A stretch of DNA of 60,000 nt from Antedon mediterranea (GCF_964355755.1 NC_092677.1:3727001-3787000); one strand, 5' to 3'; shown: positions 33,346 to 45,787, counted from the first letter of the stretch. Translations and numbers: made by a program. The notes: generated by a model from the sequence alone, not told the origin.

Positions 33346-34102
33346 TCGACCCATTTCATTGAAGTAATGTTATTACGCCGTTAATTCCGCCATGGTCTCG
33401 TCTCAATACAACGAGCAGAAAACAAAAACAAATTTAGCTTCTCCAGAATGTCCTGCTAGCAACTGTTACATCATTGTATAACACTAAGATCGGATAAAAC
33501 TAGTATCCCCTAAGTTACTGGAAAAGTGTTTGTATTAAAAAACACTATTTTCTGACCGATTTTGATTTTTTGGAAAATATTTCCATATATTTTCCCTGTT
33601 TTTTATATAAAATCAATTTCAATTGAACATACTTAGACATAATATAAGCTAAGAAAGTCTGAGTGAAGCTCCACTTTAATGTCCTAAACAATGCCATGAC
33701 GTAACCCATACGTAATATATACGTTTTTATTCATTCGGTCAAAATCAATTCAATGACATAATACAGAAAAAATTTACGAGAAAAATATTACAAGCAATAG
33801 AAATGGGAATTAATATTTTGTAGTGGGCTCATATATCCGATAGATAGTTAGACAGACCTGAATTTACAACAATTTTACATAGGACACATAGATGTCGTTG
33901 ACTTGTCATTCACCTAATGTGATTTCTAATGTACTTTACTAATCTGCTATGGGACGCCTGGGCCGTGTCTAATGATATAATCTACTAATCTAATCATTAT
34001 TGCCTTTAGGCAACACACTAAAAAAAGTGTGATTACAATTTCACTATAATTCAAAATATTGATAGTTTACTGCTATACACGCGTATAAATCTTCATGTGG
34101 AC
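33346..34102. other. No clear feature
   Basis: AT-rich intergenic DNA; no supported ORF or defined repeat ends. Confidence 0.5.
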
Positions 34103-34105
34103 TAA

Positions 34106-34881
34106 GGTCGTGTTTATACAACACCCTAAATTTGAACACGGCTTAAATTTTTAGCGTGTTGTTCGGACCGAGGTCAACCCACCTTAACGTTTGCTGTTAT
34201 ACTAGAAATCACGATGCCGTGTTGTACCGGAAGTTTCATCAACACGCAGTGCATGCTAGGATAAAAGGTCAAATCGTTGATCGCTTGAATTGAATTGTTG
34301 GCTGGGTTGTTGTCAACAAATCATCGTCGCCTCCTCGCTGTCCGATGATTCGCGCGGTTTTTACCATTTTCATTATTGTATTCGTTCACGTTTGCATTGT
34401 TGTTTATTTTGTTCTCGGTTCATTTAAATTAATAAAAGTTATTTTAAGGGTTTCATTGTTTCATCTATACACTATGGAAGAAGATGCCATTTTTGCGATG
34501 TTATTTTTTATTCTGTTTGGAGTGGGAAACGATAGTCTATAGAGGCCTACTACCACTACGAGTTGGCCCTACCAGGCTAGGCGTAAGACGTGGTAGGAGG
34601 ATGATTGCTGGCAGCGAAGCAGCAATAAATGGGCCCAATCTTGTTAGACGTCGCATGACATGATTGATATTACGACCTGTTTTAACGAGAGGTCAAAATA
34701 TACCCTGAGGACACTTCCAACACGGTAACGGCGACCGGGAATCCACCAAATTTTAGGATTCAGCCAAGTAGCCTTTTTTGCAATTAAAATCTCATTACAC
34801 GGAATCTCTTTGTTGTTATACAACACACTTCTCGTAGGCGTGTAGAATATGCGTGTAATAGCGTGTTGTATAAACGCGCCC
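34106..34881. mobile_element. 776-bp Harbinger-like element
   Basis: GGTCGTGTTTATACAACAC at the left and GTGTTGTATAAACGCGCCC at the right are inverted repeats, with TAA on both sides (34103-34105, 34882-34884). A TATA-like AGGATAAAAGG at 34257 and a 65-codon ORF (34345-34542) may be remnants of a transposase gene 5' end, but I see no transposase motif. Confidence 0.6.
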
Positions 34882-35088
34882 TAATTTAGTCACAACTGAT
34901 CGATTCATTTACTTAATTGGAATCATCAGAGGGTCAGTGCCGTTGTTATTGTTTACTAGATCAAACAAATTATACTAAGGAGAAACGACAGTAAATTGGG
35001 GCTGTTCTAATTATTTTGTGCTGGTGGTGCGCACTGTTTAAAACCATTAGTCTAATATTTTTGCTCCTTTTTTTAACATTGACGATGA

Positions 35089-35131
35089 CACTTTTTTGTC
35101 AAACTAGTTTGATAGTGTAGACAGAGCTTTA
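35089..35131. mobile_element. MITE-B right end only
   Basis: CACTTTTTTGTCAAACTAG, then TTTGATAGTGTAGACAGAGC: a clean family terminus without its left half. Confidence 0.5.
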
Positions 35132-35335
35132 AACCATCCGTGGTCTGCGTTAATCATCAGTCATTTCAATCTTTTCTGTCTTCTATGTCTGTTATTGGCT
35201 ATTCATTCGACAATGTGTTGAAAAAGATTTTAAAAGATTGAATATTGTGAAATAAATGGGTTTTTAAAACAATGTGGGCTTATTCTCAACGTTACTTTAC
35301 TATCTTTTAGAAAGACAATTTTGTACCAATAAAGC

Positions 35336-35549
35336 AATTAATTATTATTATTAATTAATTATTATTATTAATTAATTATTATTATTAATTAATTATTATT
35401 ATTAATTAATTATTATTATTAATTAATTATTATTATTAATTAATTATTATTATTAATTAATTATTATTATTAATTAATTATTATTATTAATTAATTATTA
35501 TTATTAATTAATTATTATTATTAATTAATTATTATTATTAATTAATTAT
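35336..35549 (+). repeat. 17-bp AT satellite
   Basis: TTATTATTATTAATTAA repeated about 12.5 times with no visible variants. Confidence 0.95.
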
Positions 35550-36399
35550 GATTTGTATTTGTTTACTCTTTAACCTGTTTATCTAAATACATTATGTGTA
35601 GGCCTAACGTTGTTATTTGTACCTGAAAATTGAATAAAATAATTTTTTTTTAAATAAAATGTAATCATACAATACTATTTATATGTATCATGAGCTTTGA
35701 AACAAACTAAAAACGTCTGTTATTACAGTTTAAAAAATAGAGTTACTGCAGTAACTGCAGTGGAATAATTTCATAATAATGATCCCTTATTTCTCTAAAT
35801 CATTTTTACTGATAATAATTGTATATACCTATGGGACTTAGGCCATGATACGAAATAATTAAGAATCCAATTGATCTTAATTATTACTGCGAGGTAGAAA
35901 GTTAATTTTAGTCCTTACGTTGATTAATCTGATTATCTCTGTGGTTAAAGTTGGAATCCCATCGGAAAACTACTACATTACACTAGAACGCTCATCATTA
36001 ATCGTACTCCTTCTAGTAAAAAAATAAATTAAAGAAAAATATTTATGTAGGCCTATTTTAATTTTTAGAACGGTAGCCCTAATTTATCTATATATAACTA
36101 TTTGTTTTTCGATGTTTAGGGGCTGAACTTTTTTTAACTACCGTATTTTTTATTCCCTCCACTTGATATATTATGTTTTATTTATGTTACAATATTTATA
36201 CTTAATATTCGTAAAGTAATAAAAAGAAAGAAAGAAAGAAAGTATTTGAGAATTTCACAATGAGAAAGTATAGGCCTATTCATTCAATTTATAATAATTT
36301 TACAAATCCGTTCAAAAAAGATTTAAAAAAATATCACACTCCAAAGACTCATAAGCTAGAATCCTATTATAGTTTTAAAAAAAACTTTCTTTCAGATAA
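35550..36399. other. Mostly featureless; short repeats
   Basis: Contains AGTTACTGCAGTAACTGCAG at 35742 (dispersed palindrome family) and an AAAG microsatellite at 36223-36242; otherwise no supported feature. Confidence 0.5.
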
Positions 36400-36739
36400 A
36401 GATGTATTGTCCCCAAAAACATGAAAAATTAAGATTAATAAAATCAGAATTTAAATAGGCCATTTGCAATTTTAATCAAGTTATTCACTTATGTAAAACA
36501 AAAATAAAAAAAAAATAAAATATATATAGGCCTATATTTTACTTAGAAAAAGACAAAAGATTTAATTTTAACAAAAAACCATTGTCTGACAGACAATATG
36601 TTTTGCTTTAAATTACATCTATTTCAGGTAAATTTTTTTTTTTCAACCAATTTTTGGTCAAAGTGAATAATTATTATATTCAACAGCAATAGCATATTCA
36701 ACAAAAAAATTTAATAAAAAATGTAGGGAGACAATATCT
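36400..36739. mobile_element. MITE-A copy 4
   Basis: AGATGTATTGTCCCC at the left and GGGAGACAATATCT at the right, followed by TTAA; the left flank is degenerate (ATAA). Confidence 0.6.
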
Positions 36740-37340
36740 TTAAAGGAAAACTGTTTTACAAATATAAGATAACAGAATACAAAAATACCTAAATAAAAAA
36801 TAAAAATACTGCTGGCTGCCGTGGGTCCGTGGTGGGCCTAATCCGAATTTCCTCACTGAGGACAAACATTAATACAAAATACAAAAATACAAAATACCTA
36901 ACTAACTGAAGAGAACCTATAGTAAGTGCACGCTCTGTCCTTAGGACATCAGTACAGTGATTACTACTATTAATATTAGTATTCAAAGCCTAACATATTT
37001 GAAGTAATAATACGCCGGTATCTATTGTGCTAATTTGGCGTGTAGATTATATTCCCGTTATACATCAAACATTATTCATGTCAGTCCTGGTAAATGCATT
37101 TCTGTTTTGTAAAAACAAACGTATAATAGACAAGATGACGTGAGTTTTAAGGTGTATTTTCTATTATACACAACTTTGTGCAACTGTAAATTACACTGAT
37201 AATTGTGTTATTATTATTGCCGTTTGTCTGGTGATACATAATATGTTCGGTAGTGCATGAAATTCAAGTAGGCAAACTCAAAAGATTTTTGGTATTGTTT
37301 TCATTTTTTTATCCTAAATGGTTGTAGGCGGTAAAGGTTA

Positions 37341-37523
37341 TAGAATATTATACAAATAATGAATGTTTATGAGTGCAATGGTACAAATAATGGCACGAGG
37401 TGAATGATGAAAGGTTATATCAACGAGGCAAAGCCGAGTTGATATAACCTTTCATCATTCACCAAGTGCCATTATTTGTACCATTACACGAATACAAAAC
37501 ATTCATTATTTGTTTTATATAAC
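37341..37523. mobile_element. Long near-perfect foldback (MITE)
   Basis: Arms of about 85 bp: GGTGAATGATGAAAGG, TTATATCAAC on the left and GTTGATATAACC, TTTCATCATTCACC on the right, around the loop GAGGCAAAGCCGA. Matching ATTATTTGTACCATT and CAATGGTACAAATAAT lie farther out, as do AATGAATGTT and AACATTCATT. Confidence 0.75.
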
Positions 37524-37659
37524 ATCTAGACGTTTTTTTTCGTACACAAAAATGTTTCAAAAAGTACTATTTAACGATCGTTGAATAGTGCGTACTATTG
37601 CACGCCATGTGACCCACATTCGTCCAATCAAATGACAGGAATTTATATAGGTGTTATAT

Positions 37660-38269
37660 AATATAATATATTTATCTAGAATAGTACAGTACTACCTTTT
37701 GTGTAAACTTTATCAGGTGATTGTCTTTACTGTCTGTGTCTGTTTTATTCCTTTTTTATATTTATAATATATATATTATAGGATTTTACGTATATACTTT
37801 CTGTATTATTTTTACCCATTTGTTGATATTGTAAATGTGTATCATATTGTTACTACACATGACAGGCAACACATTTAAAACTTTGTTCCTGAGTTTGACA
37901 AAACAAAAGTTTTATTGCTTGCTTCAGATAAGAATTTATTTTATTTTTTATTTAACATATTTAGGCAGGATAACATAATTCAGAAATAAAAAGATCACAA
38001 AATTTCTGTTTTTCAATATGGTCCTGCAATGAAACAACCTAAGCGAATATAAAAATTGTGTTTTCAATTATTGTTTTTTTATTTATTACGGTACTTTTTT
38101 TAAAAAAGTTTTGCTTATACCTCTGTATCGTTAAGACTGACGTAGCTCGATCTACCTCTGATATAACTCCGATAAGTTTGAGAGGAATTCGATTTTACGC
38201 TATACAAACATGAACGGAGAACACGTTAAAGAGTTCGATGCACCGACCTGGATATTCTCCTCATATCGT
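37660..38269. other. No clear feature
   Basis: AT-rich DNA without supported ORFs. Confidence 0.5.
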
Positions 38270-38392
38270 AAAGCTCTGTTTACACTATCAAACTAGTTTG
38301 ACAAAAATAGTGTGATGTGCCCAAATATGGTAGTGATATGCCCAAATGTGGTAGTTATATGACATCATCATGTCCATATATAGACAGATCTT
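38270..38392. mobile_element. MITE-B copy
   Basis: AAGCTCTGTTTACACTATCA, AACTAGTTTGACAAAAA at the left; right end degenerate near TATATAGACAGATCTTTA. Confidence 0.55.
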
Positions 38393-38888
38393 TAAATTTA
38401 ACCTATATAGTATTTGCACTGAGCATCTGTAATTAGTACACGGAATTTACTATAGTAGTTAAACGGGTAAACACGCCACAATCAAACAGTTTGGTCTATT
38501 ATAGCCTATGGGCACTGTGTGTGTGTTGCGTCAAAACAACGATTTTAACCTTTATTTAATTGTTCTTTATACGATTCGGTTCAACAATATATTTCTATTA
38601 AAAATTGTTGACAATTGCCTCACCTATTGTATAACATGTGTTCAAATTCAGTTACTGCGGTTAAATTAAAATGAATGCCTACTTTTTAATTATATTTGTC
38701 CAACATATTGCTCTTTTACTTTATTTATCCACTTTCATTCAGCAATATCACTTCAACGTATCAATTGAAGCTATTTGAAACTATCTTAAGCGAAGATCTT
38801 GGAAAAACACTTCAAAATGTGTCAGTCATGTATGTTGTACTGCATTTCTGACATTCATGTATTGCTTACAAATTGTTTTAAACTATTT

Positions 38889-39053
38889 TAAGCTATGTTT
38901 ACAGTATACTAACAAACCTCATGCGATGTGAAAAAATGTGATGTGCCCATGATGATTCTATATCACTACCATATTTTGGCATATCACTACCATGTGGGCA
39001 CATCACACTTTTTTGTCAAACTAGTTTGATAATGTAGTATAGCCTAGAGCTTT
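38889..39053. mobile_element. MITE-B copy
   Basis: Degenerate left end AAGCTATGTTTACAGTATAC; right half CACATCACACTTTTTTGTCA then AACTAGTTTGATAATGTAG. Confidence 0.5.
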
Positions 39054-39099
39054 ACACGATCTTAGAAAACCGAAATTATGTATGAAGCTTAAATTATCT

Positions 39100-39180
39100 T
39101 TTTAGTCGCGTGGACGCGACTCTATAGTTAACTATGTCGGTCGGTCTGTCGGTCCGGTATCTCTATGCGTTTTATCACGC
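39100..39180. repeat. Repeat with GTCGCGTGGACGCGAC hairpin
   Basis: A 6-bp perfect stem (GTCGCG/CGCGAC) is followed by TCTATAGTTAACTATG and GTCGGTCGGTCTGTCGGTCC. I have the impression of similar sequence in other marine invertebrates; superfamily not determined. Confidence 0.35.
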
Positions 39181-40654
39181 GACTTATGGCTGTTGGCCTT
39201 GTTTGTTGTACACTGTATTATCACCATTTTGATTTTGTTTCATATCTTTTAACACTTGTAAAGTGTAATTTTACTTTTGTTAAATCTTTTAATATAAATG
39301 AATGACAAATTTTAAAGTTTAAACTTTATTTATTGTTTATCGAATATTAGCAAAAATAGTGATATATAATCCTAATTATTTTTCGACAGTAGTAGAAGCA
39401 AAAAGAGCGTAGTGAGAAAATAAAAAGTGGGGTTCAGGGCCCGGAGCTACCATTTAAGTTAATATTAAATCTGATCCATCATTAGGCCTATTCTCTAGCA
39501 GAGATATTGTGATCTTTAACTTGCTTGATTTATAACACTGACTAATTTTTTTAATTCGTTTTGTTTCGTTGAATTTATATTCATTTATTCTCAGCTTACA
39601 GATTGTAAATCCTTTAATCGGACTCTAGAGACCTTCATTTATTACAACGGCCGTGTTTGACACATATGCATCTGGTAAAAATGAAAAAAGGGAATAGTAT
39701 TAGTATATAAATATAGTACGGTACCCCCAGTTTATCTTCTGTTTTTCTCATGCAATCTACACTATTTTGACAACTTCCAAAATGTCTATGTATACATGAT
39801 ATTATCTTAATAACCTGAATTGATTTTGCCTTTTGCCTTTTCCCTCTAACTACATATAGTCCTATCAATTATTCAATTTTATTTGCTATAATTGAAGTGG
39901 CTGCTGCACCCACCCCCCCCCCCCCGTTTGGTTTATATACAAGTGACCCCCCGGGCTTTGTAGTATGAGCCAATTGTACACAATCGGGCCTATAATTATT
40001 TGTAATGACGTCATCATGTTTTTCAACCAGGAAGAACCTGTTAGGCCTGGTTCATGTTGTTTATTTAATATCATACTAACCTGGCCTAAAGCGACACCTG
40101 TGCCCTACCAAATTATAATTCTAAAACTTCGAAACTATTAATTACCTTTCCTAGAATCTCAACCTTCTAAGGTAGTTCTCCGTCTGTTCATTCAACGACG
40201 ATGTTTTCAATATTTCCAGAAAAAAGGCATAATACATCTACACGGCTTAAAAGGCAAATGGGAAACATCCTAGAGATAGATATTGTGTAAACTATGGTGT
40301 AAAGGGATCAGTGAATCTTTTATATTTCAACAATACTTGGAACAATAACTTAAACTTGTTACTCAGCCATCTGAAACGTGTTCTTTTCACACGCTTGTTA
40401 TTCAGAACTCGATCGGGACCGCGATTTAATGATCGCAGTGAACCGAAGCCAATCAATCCCCCCAAACAGTATCGTTTACATCGCTTTTTACCATTAAAAG
40501 CAAAGTAAAGTGAGAAGAGTGTTTCATTAAGTATATTTTAATAATTAATAATCGTATGATTAGTTTATGCATTAAAAGTATAAAATCCCAGTGGAGCTTT
40601 GTGATTAACGCGCCTTTCAACCCCAAGGTCCATGTCTATTGTAGTAAGGTTCAA
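39181..40654. other. No clear feature
   Basis: Poly-C run at 39909-39924; short ORFs at 39635-40074 and 40311-40783 show no recognisable similarity, and the last overlaps the dispersed repeat that follows. Confidence 0.5.
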
Positions 40655-41270
40655 TCTTCTAGTTTTCACGCTGCTGCTCTAGCCCGCTACGTCCCATTAG
40701 GACTACTCAATCAGAAGCTAAAGCAAGCAGCAGTTATAGTTCTAAGGACAGACAGTTTTGTGAAAATGGAAACTCCACTATGATTTATTGATTCCAGCTG
40801 CTACAGTAGACCCAAAAAACGTCTGGGAAAGAGTCTATTAGGACATGTCATGCTAAAATTACAAATCCCTAAGCATTTCTGGTATATTCACTGTCAGATA
40901 TTCATTGAATTATTATCGAAACCGTCCAATAAAGTTTGTGTTTGTAATAGGATACTTCACAATTGAAATATCTAGGGTGATGAAGTGACCCCCAGATTTG
41001 ACCTTAGCAATAAAATTAACTAAAGTAACAGAAATTTAGTATTCACTTCTGTTGTAACAAAAATATAATATTTATTCACATATTATAAAAAAAGAAAAGA
41101 AACCCAAAAACCATTGTCTGACAGACAATTTAAGTATTTGTTGCTTTAAATTACATTTTTTCAGGTAAAATAACTATTATGTGACAATAAAATGACACAT
41201 TAAAAAACTTTTGAAATAAAAAATATTTTTCAATAAGCGAGCAGCGTTTTTTGTAAGAAATATTTCTTGT
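40655..41270 (-). repeat. Dispersed repeat, inverse copy, interrupted
   Basis: Inverse complement of 24886-25305. Blocks 40655-41015 and 41228-41270 match, while ~210 bp between them (41016-41227) carry MITE-A core sequence (CCATTGTCTGACAGACAATT, ACTATTATGTGACAATAAAA) absent from the other copy. Confidence 0.65.
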
Positions 41271-41333
41271 TACAAGTTGTAATTCAGAACTTTTATAAGC
41301 ATGGTGTATGGCGCGCCAACGGTGAATTATAAA

Positions 41334-41428
41334 ATGTTATTCATCCTGTTATTGACGAGTTTCTTGTTGTTGATCCCGTGTATGGAAACGTGTCATAGAT
41401 TTAAGACAGGAAGAGAACCTTTTCCCAA
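41334..41428 (+). CDS. Possible signal-peptide first exon
   Basis: ATG opens MLFILLLTSFLLLIPCMETC, a textbook hydrophobic signal sequence, then HRFKTGREPFP up to a consensus donor AA|GTAAGG at 41429. If unspliced, the frame stops at 41430-41432. No downstream exon was identified. It could be chance in AT-rich DNA. Confidence 0.25.
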
Positions 41429-41569
41429 GTAAGGTATCAATCGCTTCATGCATATTCCCTTGCTTTTTATAGTTTATGCCTTAACATGTTAAAAAAATAG
41501 CCGCCGAAAACCATAATTAGTCGATTTTTGTCTATGTATCAGCATGGTGTATGAACGGTGAATTATAAA

Positions 41570-41614
41570 ATGTTATCTATCCTGTTATTTTTCTTGCTGT
41601 TTGATCCCATGTAG
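41570..41614 (+). pseudogene. Decayed copy of the signal-peptide exon
   Basis: Preceded by the same GGTGAATTATAAAATG context; reads MLSILLFFLLFDPM then TAG because of small deletions. The duplication covers about 41301-41380 and 41542-41614. Confidence 0.4.
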
Positions 41615-41999
41615 GAGTTTTTGTTGTTGTCTACGTCTCAGTCGGTCTGGTTGATCCTTCACTTATTAAAATTAATTTTCTAAGAAAAGTAGTCATTCAT
41701 TGCATTCATAAGTATTTTTTATTATTCGCAGTGATTGATTTTAATGTTAACAATCATTACTAATTCAAATGTTGATTGAAATGGATTTATGTCCGGTTGT
41801 CACATGATTGTAACATTATACTATAGATTATCGTTAACATCATTCGGTAAGAAGCATAATTGATTGATAACAAGCAATCGTCGCCTATGTAGAATCTTGT
41901 CTTGTTTTCCATTTTTACTACTTAGTAAATGTCCAAATCCTCGTGATTATCTATTCCGTAAAAGAACGTAGCATACAGTATTCGTAAATCTTGGTTACG

Positions 42000-42370
42000 A
42001 CTAGCACACACATCGTAACGCAACCTACGCAACGTAAGAAAATGCCCTTCCTGTCGACGTAAGAACATCACTTTTGTTGCGACTACGTCGATTTGTCGTA
42101 AGAAATGCGGATTTTACAGGAAACCGATTACGATCGAAAATTTATAAAATCGACGCAACGTAAGAAAAATGGTAACGACAACCGATTTTACAGGAAACCG
42201 ATGACCTAACAATTGTTGCGTTACGACGTTTTCTTCCGATTTTACAGGAAACCGGGATTTTTTATCTTACGCTTGAATGAACGCCCTTGCGTCACGTTTC
42301 TTACGTCTCTTACGAAAGTTGACTTGAAGTCAACTTTTGCAAGAGACGTAAGCGCAATCGTAACAAGTAA
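42000..42370. repeat. ACGTAAGAAA-rich repeat related to MITE-C
   Basis: Repeated CGACGTAAGAA and CGATTTTACAGGAAACCG blocks, and CAACTTTCGTAAGAG/CTTTTGCAAGAG type arms in inverted orientation. A sister segment lies at 43226-43500. Confidence 0.45.
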
Positions 42371-42819
42371 CCAATGAACGACAAGAGTTATGACGTAATG
42401 TGTATGTCCTTATAGTGAAATAAAGCCGGACAATAACATTTGTATGTATTTACTACTATAATTTTAGCCCACTTTACGATGTTGTACATACTTTACAAAT
42501 GCACAGTAGTTTCAATATAGGCCTAATAATTTTCTAATCAGGGAGTTTACAACTATATCAAAATATAATACTCTTATTTATGGACGTGCAATAAACAATC
42601 AGCATCGGTAGAAACGTCGCGAAAATGAACATTTGCAACAAGATAAGATATAGAAAGCCCCTTTGTAAGCAATATAATATTATTATGTAACTTTAAAAAA
42701 AATTGTTTGCTTGATTTTGTATAATTTATATTGTTTTGTTAAATTTATTCTTATTATAGGCCTGTAAATAATGGGTATCTTACTGCGGTAGTACTATCTC
42801 ATGCTCGATTAGATATGCT

Positions 42820-43090
42820 TATAGGCCCATAGGCCAATGCCTAGTCTAGGGCCTAGGTAGGTCTAATAATAATAATAGGAATCTCGAAATGATTTGCCTT
42901 TTTTAAATTTTGAAAACTATTTAAGGCTAGGCCTAGAGGGCCAGGATAATTAATTCATATTTTGATTCATACAAATAATACATAGGCCTACTAGCCTAGA
43001 CTAGGGCCTAGGCTAGTTTGATTGTTTGGTCAAATCAATTCCTATTAGTACAGTATTAATTAAGTATTTTACTAATACTAGGGCCTAGCC
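42820..43090. repeat. CCTAGG/AGGCCTAG-rich patch
   Basis: Dense GCCTAG, CTAGGCCTAG and AGGGCCTAGG motifs within otherwise AT-rich DNA; part of the window-wide TAGGCCTA enrichment. Confidence 0.5.
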
Positions 43091-43225
43091 TATCTACTGA
43101 AAATAACATGTTGGTGTGCTGCACTGACACTGCTGCTGAGTAGCTACAGGTACAATAACAACATTCAACATTTCGCGCGAAAAATGATAAAACCCGCTCT
43201 AAAAAGAAACACCAATCAGAGATGT

Positions 43226-43500
43226 TGTTTCAAATACGTCATAAATCCGACCGACGTAAGAAAAAAATTTCAACTTTCGTAACAACACTAAAATCGACGT
43301 AAGCATACGACGTGTGTTTCACAAACAAAACTTCAACTTTCGGGAGCAGCAAAACTACAGATGTTTCTCTGTGGCCCGACACGATCTTGACTAAGGTCAA
43401 CGACGTCAAGTTTTTCTCAACTTTCGTAAGAGACGTAAGAAACGTATGAAACGTAAGAATCGTTGCAAAATTCGACTTCTTACGTCGACAAGAAACCAGC
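43226..43500. repeat. Second ACGTAAGAAA-rich repeat
   Basis: CGACCGACGTAAGAAAA, CAACTTTCGTAA and TTCTTACGTCGACAAGAAAC blocks related to 42000-42370. The - strand ORF here is a by-product. Confidence 0.45.
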
Positions 43501-43501
43501 C

Positions 43502-43687
43502 TTAATGCTTGGTTCCCACTAGCGACGCAACACAAGGACGTAACGCAACGCAAATGAATTGACCAATCACAAGCGATGGCTTATTTGCTTGTGATTGCTA
43601 ACTGTCTATAACTTCGCTTGTCATTGGTTAAAACGCTTGCGTTGCGTTTACGTCCTTGCGTTACGTTCTAGTGGGAACCAAGCTTTA
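43502..43687. mobile_element. MITE-C copy, nearly complete
   Basis: TTAATGCTTGGTTCCCACTA at the left, GTGGGAACCAAGCTTTAA at the right. Internal arms: GGACGTAACGCAACGCAA and TTGCGTTGCGTTTACGTCC; CCAATCACAAGCGATGG in the middle. Confidence 0.7.
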
Positions 43688-43756
43688 ATAATTGTGTTTT
43701 CCCCCTTCTGCGTGAAATTAAACCCGAGATGAATGTTGATGTTTGCGGCATTGTTG

Positions 43757-44013
43757 CGTCGTCGGTTCCCACTTGTGATTACGCAATACAACATTCATTC
43801 GTAAATACGGACGTAGATACAACGCAAGTCAACCAATGACAAGCGACAGTTCGAATAATCGCTTGTGATTAGAACGTAACGCAAGGACGTAAACGCAACG
43901 CAAGCATGTTAACCACTGACAAGCGATTTGAATAATCCATCGCTTATGATTGGTCAATTCACTTACGTTGCGTTAAGTCCTTGTGTTGCGTCGCTAGTGG
44001 GAACCAAGCATTA
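43757..44013. mobile_element. MITE-C, rearranged copy
   Basis: GGTTCCCACTTGTGATTACG at the left, CTAGTGGGAACCAAGCATTA at the right, with two CAATGACAAGCGA-type blocks; probably a fusion of two copies. Confidence 0.5.
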
Positions 44014-44067
44014 GAGGTATAAAAAAATGTCATATGTCGTAAAGTAATTTTCCTGATAAATACTCAC

Positions 44068-44166
44068 ATGACATATTATATGGACCTGATGACGTCATAT
44101 CACTACTATATTTGAGCACATCACACTTGTTTGTCAAACTAATTTGATAGTGTAGACAGAGCTTTA
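44068..44166. mobile_element. MITE-B, left half lost
   Basis: ATGACGTCATATCACTACTA, then CACATCACACTTGTTTGTCA and TTTGATAGTGTAGACAGAGC. Confidence 0.5.
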
Positions 44167-44295
44167 AAGTTTATGATTTTTTTCTGGGTTGCATAATTAT
44201 CAATAACACTTCTTCAGAGTATTGTTTACATATTCTGATTGACTAAAATGTTTATACTACAATAATATATCAAGCAAGGTAACATTCGTTTTTAG

Positions 44296-44345
44296 ATACC
44301 TTATCTCGATTTCAGAATGATACCTTATCTCGATTTCAGAATGAC
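44296..44345 (+). repeat. 26-bp tandem duplication
   Basis: ATACCTTATCTCGATTTCAG then AATG, twice. Confidence 0.85.
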
Positions 44346-45392
44346 ATAATTCTTTCATTTGAATGCTAATATGATTTTGATCCAATATACTTCAGAAAGC
44401 AAACCGAATGTTTACGAAACGTTGTTGTAATTACCATTTTCATTATTACTTTAGATCAATTGGATCAACAAAAAAGACACATTTTCTTCGACATAATTCT
44501 TGGTCGATTTTTTTTACGGCTACTTGTCTTTTTAGTATAAATAATAATATTTTGTTTTTAAATTTTAGTAAATAAAAGTGTTTGAAATAAATAGTTACCT
44601 TAAATAATCATCGCTTTGTATGGTTAGCCTTCAGGATGACCGACTTTTTCTGTCGGTCTCAGGCGAGTAATAGACTTGTTGAACCTTTAGGGCATATCCA
44701 TATATAATTATCTGATTAAAATAATAATGAATATAATTATTCAAATAGTACCGCTGAGGATCTGTCCCTTTTTCCCAGAGCACGTGCTCTTGCTTCATGT
44801 GATGTCATAGTTCACGGTTCACCCTTAAAGAGAGTTGCGGTTGTTATGGGGGTGTTTATGTTACCAAATGTATACTGCATCTTTACTCAAATTGAGATAT
44901 AATTATTCTGGGCGCACACGCGCCACTTCGCGTACATTATTTCTGTTCGTGTTTCGAATTAAATAATAGAAATATAAAGCAAGATAAATATTTTGGCACA
45001 TATGGCGTTTCATACGTGTTGGAATAACAAGACAATAAATACAGACTTGGGCAATTACAAATCATGCGTGGGCCTTATCCATAGTTAGAAACGGACATTG
45101 CTTTGCAACCTTTCGGAAATCAACAATTTAAATGAGTTTAATCCACCCATTTAAATTTCCATATTTGATGGCTTAAGGATAAATGAAATTTGATTCTTTG
45201 TATAAGTTATTATGTCGGTAAATTGTTATTAATTTGAGTGAAATTATTCTTTATATCATATTCAATTTCCGCCTACTGACTAATGTTGATATTATTGAGG
45301 ACAAGTTACAAAAATGACTACACTAAATTCCGCCGTGCCAATTCATCATGTAAAAAATATTCTTCAACGCTTTATTTATCCCACTGCCTGAC
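44346..45392. other. Mostly featureless
   Basis: Contains an ATATGGCGTTTCAT repeat fragment (44985-45020); otherwise no supported feature. Confidence 0.5.
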
Positions 45393-45547
45393 GTTAAGCT
45401 CTGTCTACACTATCAAACTGTATGATGTGACAAAAAAATGTAATGTGCCCATATGAATATGGATGTCATATCACTACCATATTTAGGCATATAACTACCA
45501 TAATTGGGAACATCACAGTTTTTTGGTCAAACTAGACAGAGCTTTAG
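45393..45547. mobile_element. MITE-B copy
   Basis: TTAAGCTCTGTCTACACTAT at the left, TCAAACTAGACAGAGCTTTA at the right, internal CATATCACTACCATATTT. Confidence 0.65.
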
Positions 45548-45616
45548 TCGCAAATGAGACTTAGTTTATTAGCACGATAAATTATAAAATAGTTTATCCA
45601 TCCTGTAACTGGCGAG
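45548..45616 (+). mobile_element. SINE 3' tail fragment
   Basis: CAAATGAGACTTAGTTTATT, AAAATAGTTTATCCATCCTG and GGCGAGTTAC match the 3' half of the SINE at 13506-13700. Confidence 0.5.
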
Positions 45617-45787
45617 TTACGCACTGTTAGATGCGTATGATTGAAATAATGGCATTGGCCGTGCGTCCTAGCGTTGTCGTCCTGGGTGACGTGTACATGT
45701 AGAGACTTTGGTTCCCATACTGGATGCAACCCCAAAAGGCAACGCAAACACATTATTATGAGCTATTATGCTTTTCTTTCACACATC

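Noticed and set aside
34345-34542. Transposase gene in the 776-bp Harbinger-like element
   Set aside because: Only 65 codons with no recognisable catalytic or DNA-binding motif.
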